A stretch of DNA of 12,651 nt, taken from NCBI GenBank assembly GCA_937952455.1, contig CALFYU010000237.1, positions 1 through 12,651 on the forward strand, given 5' to 3'. The notes beneath the pieces were generated by a model. It was not told the DNA's origin. It ran no database searches and was given only the letters and a program-made list of their open reading frames with translations. Below, in pieces: positions 7,617 through 12,651 of this stretch. The translations under genes were made by a program, and so were the position numbers. Position 1 is the first letter of the stretch, and the number at the start of each line of letters is the position of its first letter. Source of the stretch: an uncultured Planctomycetaceae bacterium. Lineage in GTDB: Bacteria > Planctomycetota > Planctomycetia > Planctomycetales > Planctomycetaceae.

Positions 7617-7622
7617 ATCATA
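7617..7622 (-). promoter_or_regulatory. Possible -10 element of the peroxiredoxin operon
   Basis: TATGAT on the minus strand, about 50 bases before the ATG at 7568. The hexamer at 17-base spacing (TGCTCG) is a poor -35, so this is a weak call based on position and the single hexamer. Confidence 0.25.
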
Positions 7623-7730
7623 CAGCACCTATGAACTTCCGAGCACGGTTTCGTCGGCCGACGTCTGTCAGTCTGCGATTTCGCTATGGCCTTGTCAACT
7701 CGGCGACCGGCAGATGTCCCCACGGCGATT

Positions 7731-7764
7731 GACATCCCGCGCCCGACACCCTGGGGGGGATGTC
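7731..7764. repeat. Inverted repeat GACATCCC/GGGATGTC
   Basis: GACATCCC (7731-7738) and GGGATGTC (7757-7764) are perfect 8-base complements separated by 18 bases. No T run follows on either side, so a terminator is unlikely. The location in a divergent promoter region makes a regulator binding site possible, but this is inference. Confidence 0.45.
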
Positions 7765-7890
7765 GCCCGTCCCCAGGAACCTTCGGTTATTCCGACCGGG
7801 AGTGATATTCGCCGCTGCGAGATAGCGAACGAGCTGCCAATTCCGTAGCATAGGGACTACGCATCGGCCGAAACGTCCAGGGTATTTCGC

Positions 7891-9186
7891 ATGTCACGAG
7901 TTTTTGGATCATTGCCCGCCCCCTTCGTCTGGGTACTCGTGCTGGGGGTCTGCTGGCATTCCCCGACCCCGCTTCGTGCGGAGGAAGCCACCGCCGACCC
8001 ACCGCCGCAAAAACTGCCGCGAATAGCCGCCGTCGTGACCGAATACCGGCACAACTCCCATGCCGACGTGATTGTCAGCCAGTTGATGTTGACCAAGACG
8101 CTCGACGGCAACGGGGAGTTTCCCAAACTCGAGTTGGTCTCGCTGTACACGGATCAGGTTCCCGACAACGACACCAGCCGCAAATTGGCCAAGGAACACG
8201 GTGTCCCGATTTTCGACACTGTCGCCGGCGCGCTGACGTTGGGGACCGGGAAGCTCAACGTCGACGGCGTGCTGTTCATCGCCGAGCACGGCCAATATCC
8301 AAAGTCAGACACCGGTCAAACCGTCTATCCCAAGAAGCGGCTGTTCGGCGAAATCCGCGACGTCTTTGAATCGAACGGTCGCGCCGTCCCCGTGTTTCAC
8401 GACAAACACATTGCCGACAATTGGACCGACGCAAAACAGATCTACGACGACATACAACGGCTCAAGATCCCGTACATGGCCGGTTCCTCGCTGCCGGGTC
8501 TGTGGCGGTTTCCCCCCGCGAATACGAAGCGGGGGGCGAAGCTGTCCGAAATCGTCGCCGTCTCCTACGGTTCGCTCGACGCCTACGGGTTTCATGCACT
8601 GGAAATGGTGCAATGCCTCGCCGAACGCCGGCAAGGGGGCGAGACCGGAATCAAGTCGGTCTATTGCCTGGAAGGGGACGCGGTTTGGGAGGCGGGTGAG
8701 CGGGGGGTTTATGATCCACAGATGCTTCGTGCCTGCCTCTCCCGCCAAAAGGCACGCCCGATTCGTCCTGACCAGGACATCCGCGAGTTGGTCCCCCACC
8801 CGGTGCTGTTTGTCGTTGACTATCGCGACGGCTTGCGGTCCAGCATCCTGACGCTCAACCCCGCCCTGCAGGGCTGGTCGGTTGCCTGGCGCGAAGAGGG
8901 GAGCGACGAAATCCAATCGACGTTATTCTGGACTCAAGAGGCGCGGCCGTTTGCCCACTTCAATCTCTTGTTGGAGGGGGCCGAGAAAATGTTCCACACG
9001 GGCGTGCCGACTTGGCCCGCCGAGCGCACATTGGTCACTAGCGGAGTTCTCGATGCGCTGCTAGTTTCCAAACAGCGCGGCGGTGAATCGGTGGAAACGC
9101 CCTACCTGAATATCCAATACACGACCGATTGGGAGTGGAGTCGACCGCGGGATCCTCCGCCCGGCCGGCCGATCATGTCCCAATAG
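7891..9186 (+). CDS. Secreted conserved protein of unknown function (planctomycete type)
   Basis: 431-residue protein with a signal peptide (hydrophobic 11-22, cleavage near LRA-EE at 30). I recognise it as a family recurrent in planctomycetes but know no function. Blocks visible: AAVVTEYRHNSHADVIVSQ (47-64), VSLYTDQVPDND (83-94), VDGVLFIAEHGQYP (124-137), VFHDKHIADNW (168-178), IPYMAGSSLPGLWR (193-206), IVAVSYGSLDAYGFHALE (221-238), and a C-terminal WPAERTLVTSGVLDALL (375-391). The order of a Rossmann-like start, a DKHIAD element followed by a helix and MAGSS..R, and the ERTLLTxGxLDALL tail faintly recalls Gfo/Idh/MocA oxidoreductases (EKP replaced by DKH); this is a guess from pattern. AGGG eight bases before the ATG supports the start. 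It is divergent from the peroxiredoxin gene, and 84 bases precede the next gene. Confidence 0.8.
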   Translation: MSRVFGSLPAPFVWVLVLGVCWHSPTPLRAEEATADPPPQKLPRIAAVVTEYRHNSHADVIVSQLMLTKTLDGNGEFPKLELVSLYTDQVPDNDTSRKLAKEHGVPIFDTVAGALTLGTGKLNVDGVLFIAEHGQYPKSDTGQTVYPKKRLFGEIRDVFESNGRAVPVFHDKHIADNWTDAKQIYDDIQRLKIPYMAGSSLPGLWRFPPANTKRGAKLSEIVAVSYGSLDAYGFHALEMVQCLAERRQGGETGIKSVYCLEGDAVWEAGERGVYDPQMLRACLSRQKARPIRPDQDIRELVPHPVLFVVDYRDGLRSSILTLNPALQGWSVAWREEGSDEIQSTLFWTQEARPFAHFNLLLEGAEKMFHTGVPTWPAERTLVTSGVLDALLVSKQRGGESVETPYLNIQYTTDWEWSRPRDPPPGRPIMSQ

Positions 9187-9207
9187 CAATCGCCACAACG
9201 GATTGCT
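9185..9207 (+). terminator. Hairpin at the end of the secreted-protein gene
   Basis: AGCAATC (9185-9191) and GATTGCT (9201-9207) form a perfect 7-bp stem with a 9-base loop, overlapping the stop codon. No U tract follows, so intrinsic termination would be weak; an attenuating or mRNA-stabilising role is equally possible. Confidence 0.35.
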
Positions 9208-9270
9208 GTGAAATCATCTACGATATTCACCACTATTTGAAATAAGACTTCGGATAAAAGGCACCATAAA

Positions 9271-10677
9271 ATGAGTTCTGAACCGTCGCTGGGCCGCGTT
9301 GATTCAATGGATCAATTCCGCGGATTTACCGTCCTGAGCATGTTCATTGTGAACTTTGTGCACCACATGGCGGCCATCGGTCCCTTCTGGAAACACAACG
9401 ACAATTATGTCACCTTCGCCGACTGGATCATGCCGGGGTTTATTTTCGCTGTCGGCTTCTCCTATCGGCTGACCGTGCTCAAGCGGTTGCAGAAATATAG
9501 TGCGGCGAAGACTTACTTCACCTATTTCCGCCGATCGCTGGCGCTGATTTTGGTGTCGCTGATGCTTTATGGTTTCGGCGGCAGCTTCAGAAGCTGGGAT
9601 GACTTCTTCGCGAAAGAAGAAATCCAAGTCAAAGACGAAAGCGGCCAGTTGCAGACCGAGGAGGTCAATAACACGTTTCAATTTGTCATGCAATTGATTA
9701 AGTCGAACCTGTGGGAAGTGCTGTCGATTATCGCCGTCTGTCAGATTTTCGTGATGCCGGTGATTGCCCGTGGCAGTCTGGTGAGATTTCTGGTGATGAT
9801 CGGCCTGTTGGTGGCCCACGTGTTGATATCGGTTTTGTTCAATTGGGCGTTCGTGCACGGCGACCAGAGCAACTGGATGGTGCAACTGTGGCAAACCGGT
9901 GACAACCGCAGTTGGGACGGCGGATTCTTCGGCATCATCTCCTGGTCAGTCGCGATGCTGGCTGGAACGCTGGTATACGACATTCTCGCCTCTAACTCTC
10001 GCGGCAATGCCGGAGGCAAGATCTTCTTGTTTGCCGCCGTGTTCATGATCATCGGCTATGTGCTCTCGTGCGGCACGCGGTTTTACGACATTCCGCTGGA
10101 TGAACCTCGCCCCGAAAAATACTCCCCCGAACCGATGATTCCCGATTTCAGCAAAGCCGCCGGGCGCGGTTGGACGGGCTTGCTCGCCGAACCGCCGTTC
10201 GTGATGCCCCCCCAACCCGACCAACAGTCCGTCAATGACCGCCTCAAACAACTCGAGGAGATGGAGGCCAAAACGGACCTCGACGAGGAACAAAAGAAGG
10301 AACTCACGAACCTCAGACGTAGCCTGCAGGGCGTGCATCACTACGAATATGGACGGCAGTGGAACTATTGGATGATGTACAAGCGGATGGTGAGCGTCTC
10401 GTTCATTCTGTTCGCCACGGGTGTGGCAATCGCCATCTACGCCTTGTTTGTCCTGCTGACCGACATTGCCGGCTTGCACGTCGGCGTCTTCCGCACGTTC
10501 GGGATGCACCCGCTGGCCGCCTATGCCATTCATCATGTGGTCGTGCCCTCGATGGAGAACCTGGCACCCAATAATGCCACATTGTGGTACTGCTGGTTTA
10601 TCACGTTCGTCTTCATGGCGATCAACTACCTGTTCGTCCGCCATCTGGAGAAACACAACATCTACATTCGCCTCTAG
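9271..10677 (+). CDS. Multi-pass membrane acyltransferase-like protein (HGSNAT/COG4299 type)
   Basis: 468-residue inner-membrane protein with about ten predicted helices (roughly 17-34, 51-68, 87-104, 146-166, 170-191, 216-238, 250-267, 372-398, 404-424, 437-456). The N-terminal VDSMDQFRGFTVLSMFIVN is the signature of the heparan-alpha-glucosaminide N-acetyltransferase-like family (DxFRGxxVxxMxxVN), followed by a FADWIMPGFIFAVGFSYRLT segment matching its second helix; the FGMHPLAAYAIHHVVV block near the end is also typical. Such proteins are thought to pass acetyl groups across the membrane to sugars. Unusual is a hydrophilic insert, about 275-368, with a charged, coiled-coil-like stretch (321-352), plus an acidic loop at 106-133. 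AGG nine bases before the ATG fits the start. The substrate cannot be told; the neighbouring gluconolactonase suggests sugar chemistry. Confidence 0.7.
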   Translation: MSSEPSLGRVDSMDQFRGFTVLSMFIVNFVHHMAAIGPFWKHNDNYVTFADWIMPGFIFAVGFSYRLTVLKRLQKYSAAKTYFTYFRRSLALILVSLMLYGFGGSFRSWDDFFAKEEIQVKDESGQLQTEEVNNTFQFVMQLIKSNLWEVLSIIAVCQIFVMPVIARGSLVRFLVMIGLLVAHVLISVLFNWAFVHGDQSNWMVQLWQTGDNRSWDGGFFGIISWSVAMLAGTLVYDILASNSRGNAGGKIFLFAAVFMIIGYVLSCGTRFYDIPLDEPRPEKYSPEPMIPDFSKAAGRGWTGLLAEPPFVMPPQPDQQSVNDRLKQLEEMEAKTDLDEEQKKELTNLRRSLQGVHHYEYGRQWNYWMMYKRMVSVSFILFATGVAIAIYALFVLLTDIAGLHVGVFRTFGMHPLAAYAIHHVVVPSMENLAPNNATLWYCWFITFVFMAINYLFVRHLEKHNIYIRL

Positions 10678-10693
10678 AATTGAAGATCTCAAA

Positions 10694-10734
10694 AAGCGTG
10701 CCACTGGCGGCTCCTCCGCCAGTGCGAGCCGCTT
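10694..10734. repeat. Palindromic REP-like hairpin element
   Basis: CACTGGCGG (10702-10710) and CCGCCAGTG (10716-10724) form a perfect 9-bp stem with a 5-base CTCCT loop. Outer arms AAGCG (10694-10698) and CGCTT (10730-10734) also pair around an internal loop. It starts 16 bases after the acyltransferase stop (10675-10677). From memory, intergenic palindromes with a GTGCCACTGGC...GCCAGTG core are frequent in planctomycete genomes, which would make this a dispersed REP-like repeat. It could also act as a transcript-end structure, but no T run follows. Confidence 0.6.
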
Positions 10735-10803
10735 GCCCCCAAGCCACTGTCGGACCAGCCGGCAGAAGCGTCCTGCGTCTGTTCACACCACGAGGAGACA
10801 ACG

Positions 10804-11907
10804 ATGACCGAACCCATCCCGTCGCCGGCTGAAAACCAACCGCAAGCCAATGCTGACAACCTAAAACTGGGCCGCCGATCTTTCTTGGCCACGGCCGCAG
10901 CGGCTGCGGCGGCCAATTTGGCCTACGGCCGCGATTATGGACCGGACGCCGAACCGGTCCGGTATCCCGACCCCGACGTCGTCGTACTCGATCCCCGGTT
11001 TGCCAAGTACAAATTGGGCAACGCGCCGATTCAACGCCTCTATCGCGGCACGCTCTGGGCCGAAGGCCCCGCTTGGAATGGAGTGGGCCGGTATTTGTTG
11101 TGGAGTGACATTCCCAATAACGTCCAACATCGCTGGCTCGAAGAAGACGGCCACGTCAGCGTGTTTCGCAATCCCGCCGGAAACAGCAACGGCAACACTT
11201 TCGATTACCAGGGGCGGCAGACTCCCTCCCAGCATTGGCACCCCCGCCTCGTGCGCTACGAACACGACGGCAGCATGACAATTGTCGCCGACAAATATGA
11301 CGGCAAACCGTTCAATGCCCCCAACGATGCCGTCGTGCATCCCGACGACGGCGCCATCTGGTTCACCGACCCCGGCTACGGCAGCCTGATGAACTACGAA
11401 GGAGTCAAAGGGCCGCTGCATCTCAAGGAAGCCATCTATCGCATCGACGCCAAAACCGGAATGATTGACAAGGTCGCCGACGACATTTTCAAACCCAACG
11501 GCCTCTGTTTCTCGCCCGATTACAAGCTGCTCTACGTGGCCGATACCGGAGCGTCGCACTATCCCGAGGCACCGAAGGAGATCAAGGTCTGGGACGTGGT
11601 CGATGGAAAGAAGCTGGCCAATGGCCGGGTGTTCACGTCGATGGAACTCGACGGCAAAGCTGGCTTTGCCGACGGAATCCGTGCCGACGAGGACGGCAAT
11701 GTCTGGGCCAGCGCCGGTTGGGTCGGCGATGGCTACGACGGCGTGCACATCTTCGCCCCGGACGGCGAACGCATCGGGCAAATCCGGCTGCCGGAAATCT
11801 GCTCCAACGTCTGCTTCGGCGGCACCAAGCGCAACCGCCTGTTCATGACGGCTAGCCAATCGCTGTATGCCGTCTACGTCGAGACCAAGGGGGCGCACGT
11901 CTCGTAG
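10804..11907 (+). CDS. Tat-exported SMP-30/gluconolactonase-like hydrolase
   Basis: 367-residue protein of the SMP-30/gluconolactonase/LRE family, six-bladed beta-propellers that open sugar lactones with a bound divalent metal. The N-terminus carries a twin-arginine signal (GRRSFLATAAAAAAAN, 23-38), so the protein is probably folded before export. Expected metal ligands are all present: Glu87 in WAEGPAW, Asn174 in NAPNDAVV, Asn232 in KPNGLCFSPD and Asp290 in FADGIRADEDGNVW. Propeller blade motifs such as GAIWFTDPGYG (183-193) and KLLYVADTG (241-249) are clear. Length is a little above the usual 300 because of the long leader. GAGGAG six bases before the ATG supports the start. It follows the acyltransferase by 126 bases with a hairpin between, so co-transcription is possible but unproven. 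The exact lactone is unknown; gluconolactonase (EC 3.1.1.17) is the family label only. Confidence 0.87.
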   Translation: MTEPIPSPAENQPQANADNLKLGRRSFLATAAAAAAANLAYGRDYGPDAEPVRYPDPDVVVLDPRFAKYKLGNAPIQRLYRGTLWAEGPAWNGVGRYLLWSDIPNNVQHRWLEEDGHVSVFRNPAGNSNGNTFDYQGRQTPSQHWHPRLVRYEHDGSMTIVADKYDGKPFNAPNDAVVHPDDGAIWFTDPGYGSLMNYEGVKGPLHLKEAIYRIDAKTGMIDKVADDIFKPNGLCFSPDYKLLYVADTGASHYPEAPKEIKVWDVVDGKKLANGRVFTSMELDGKAGFADGIRADEDGNVWASAGWVGDGYDGVHIFAPDGERIGQIRLPEICSNVCFGGTKRNRLFMTASQSLYAVYVETKGAHVS

Positions 11908-11928
11908 TTTGTGCTGTCGGAAAAAACG

Positions 11929-12195
11929 TTACGATCGTTTCCCCAGTGCCAAAACGGCCGCGACGGCGCCGACGGAAACCGTGGCATACGCCGCCCATTC
12001 GGGGAGCGAGAATTCGCGGCGGGGGGCGACCGCACCGTAGAGCATGGCTCCCAGCGGATCGTTCGGAGGGGCTTCCAGATTCATCAGCGCCACCGCCTCG
12101 CGCTTGGGAAACACGACAATCTTATCGGCCAGCAAAAAGGTCGCGCCACACAGGGACACAAAGATCCCGCAGGCGAAAATGGCTGCGCGTAGCAT
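11929..12195 (-). CDS. Small two-helix membrane protein
   Basis: 88-residue protein with hydrophobic helices at about 4-24 (RAAIFACGIFVSLCGATFLL) and 68-84 (AAYATVSVGAVAAVLAL), joined by a polar loop of about 40 residues (including NLEAPPND and APRREFSLPEW). A conserved planctomycete small protein of similar layout comes to mind, with a Cys-Gly in helix one and PEWAA before helix two; its function is unknown to me. The ATG at 12195 is preceded by AAGG with a seven-base spacer, which favours it over an in-frame ATG at 12222. The gene is convergent with the gluconolactonase-like gene, with only 21 bases between the stop codons, and divergent from the partial gene at 12513. Confidence 0.7.
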   Translation of the reverse strand: MLRAAIFACGIFVSLCGATFLLADKIVVFPKREAVALMNLEAPPNDPLGAMLYGAVAPRREFSLPEWAAYATVSVGAVAAVLALGKRS

Positions 12196-12303
12196 CGTGC
12201 TACCTTCGGGGATTGGGCACATCGGAAAAACGTTGAATGCGGCACCGAAGTGTACTTCAAAATCTCCCTATCGGCCGGGGAAATCCGCGTTTTTTCACCC
12301 GAT

Positions 12304-12337
12304 CGCCGCCGGCAACGTGTACTTTTTGCCGGCTGCG
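12304..12337. repeat. GC-rich hairpin upstream of the right-edge gene
   Basis: GCCGGCAA (12308-12315) pairs perfectly with TTGCCGGC (12326-12333) around a 10-base loop; after one C-T mismatch, CGC (12304-12306) pairs with GCG (12335-12337). The stem is therefore 11 pairs with one mismatch. No T run follows on either strand. It stands four bases before a TATAAT, where a bound regulator or a folded leader could act. Confidence 0.5.
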
Positions 12338-12341
12338 GGCC

Positions 12342-12347
12342 TATAAT
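12342..12347 (+). promoter_or_regulatory. TATAAT -10-like hexamer upstream of the right-edge gene
   Basis: A perfect TATAAT lies 165 bases before the ATG at 12513. No good -35 hexamer is found at 16-18 bases, that space being occupied by the hairpin. If used, it would give a long 5' untranslated leader. Confidence 0.3.
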
Positions 12348-12512
12348 AAAATCTAACCCTCCTAACAATGGCGTTGCCTGGCGAACCCCCGTATTTGCCG
12401 GCTCCCACCGCGCCGAATCCCCGCGGCTGTCCGGACGCTTGCGGTCTGTCCACCCAAATTTTAACGACATCCTCACTCATGCCGGGAGTCCCAGCGCCCG
12501 GAGGAATTCGAT

Positions 12513-12651
12513 ATGGAAATACTCGGGTTGTTGTTGATTATCGTCGGAGGAATCGGCGGCTGCGTGGCGAGTTTCTGGTTGCTGCTCGTTGCCTATGAGA
12601 AGAGTCTGTGGTGGTGCCTGGGCTGTCTATTCATTCCCTTTGTCGCGATCT
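12513..12651 (+). CDS. Small membrane protein, partial at right edge
   Basis: The first 46 codons of a gene that runs off the window: MEILGLLLIIVGGIGGCVAS, then a second hydrophobic block around FWLLLVAY (21-28) and WWCLGCLFIPFVAI (33-46). GGAGG eight bases before the ATG makes the start secure. The Gly-rich first helix, the short charged turn YEKS and the LGCLFIPF motif resemble small planctomycete membrane proteins of unknown function that I recall with an ESVLWGLGCLFIPF-type segment. No enzymatic residues are visible. Divergent from the 88-residue membrane protein gene. Confidence 0.7.
   Translation, partial: MEILGLLLIIVGGIGGCVASFWLLLVAYEKSLWWCLGCLFIPFVAI

Larger units (their letters stand above)
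7569..7890. other. Divergent intergenic region with an inverted repeat
   Basis: These 322 bases lie between the minus-strand peroxiredoxin gene and the plus-strand secreted protein gene, so promoters for both directions are expected here. No coding frame is convincing. The only structures I see are a -10-like hexamer toward the peroxiredoxin side and the inverted repeat at 7731-7764. Confidence 0.6.
12196..12512. other. Divergent intergenic region with hairpin and -10-like hexamer
   Basis: About 317 bases between two small membrane-protein genes pointing away from each other. It contains the GC-rich hairpin at 12304-12337, a TATAAT at 12342-12347, and a 10-base direct repeat TTTGCCGGCT at 12325-12334 and 12394-12403, the first copy forming part of the hairpin. 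No coding frame is convincing. Confidence 0.55.

Noticed and set aside
7722..7790. GC-rich, C- and G-run-containing stretch as an RNA gene or riboswitch
   Set aside because: Apart from the dyad at 7731-7764 no conserved RNA fold or known motif could be recognised.
10861..11898. 345-codon open frame on the minus strand opposite the gluconolactonase-like gene
   Set aside because: The plus-strand gene has a signal peptide, metal ligands and ribosome site; the antisense frame has none and mirrors its codon pattern.
11924..11940. AAACG/CGTTT hairpin between the convergent genes as a bidirectional terminator
   Set aside because: Only a 5-bp stem, AT-rich at its base, with a 7-base loop and a short T run; too weak to call.
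1..12651. CRISPR array, tRNA, rRNA, insertion sequence or prophage
   Set aside because: No regularly spaced repeats, cloverleaf-type sequence, rRNA core motifs, transposase or integrase coding sequence was found on either strand by eye.

Overview
The window looks like chromosomal DNA of a planctomycete (Planctomycetota), judged from remembered family resemblance and not from any search. The evidence is a very large alpha-2-macroglobulin-like protein with a Trp/Tyr-rich insertion, a DUF2617-type protein, several small lineage-typical membrane proteins, and a preference for exported proteins. Base composition is moderately GC-rich and even across the window. I see no rRNA, tRNA, CRISPR array, insertion sequence or phage gene.

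Left part, minus strand (1-7568). Reading in the direction of transcription, an exported BCP/PrxQ-type peroxiredoxin (7568-6930) is followed after 17 bases by an exported redoxin-domain protein (6912-6280), very likely in one transcript. Next come a DUF2617-family protein (6071-5526) and a 1710-codon alpha-2-macroglobulin-like gene (5179-47). That last gene holds the most striking observation. Its frame is closed by a TAA at 47-49, but the same frame beyond the stop still reads as typical family sequence to the window edge. The position of the thioester motif reads TTES instead of CxEQ. The gene is therefore either a broken or shortened A2M, a recoded stop, or a one-base sequence error, and independently it has lost the thioester.

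Middle and right part, plus strand (7891-11907). Three genes follow one another: a secreted conserved protein of unknown function, a multi-pass membrane protein of the heparan-alpha-glucosaminide N-acetyltransferase-like family, and a Tat-exported SMP-30/gluconolactonase-like hydrolase with all four expected metal ligands. The gaps (84 and 126 bases) contain hairpins, so they may or may not share a transcript. The last two point to envelope or periplasmic sugar chemistry.

Right end. A small two-helix membrane protein (12195-11929, minus) is divergent from a partial small membrane protein (12513 to the edge, plus). The intergenic region between them carries a strong GC-rich hairpin.

I do not see a clear multi-gene defence or mobile system. 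The items most worth following up are the A2M stop codon and thioester loss, the 15-base homopolymer in the peroxiredoxin gene, the unassigned 431-residue secreted family, and the palindromic intergenic elements.
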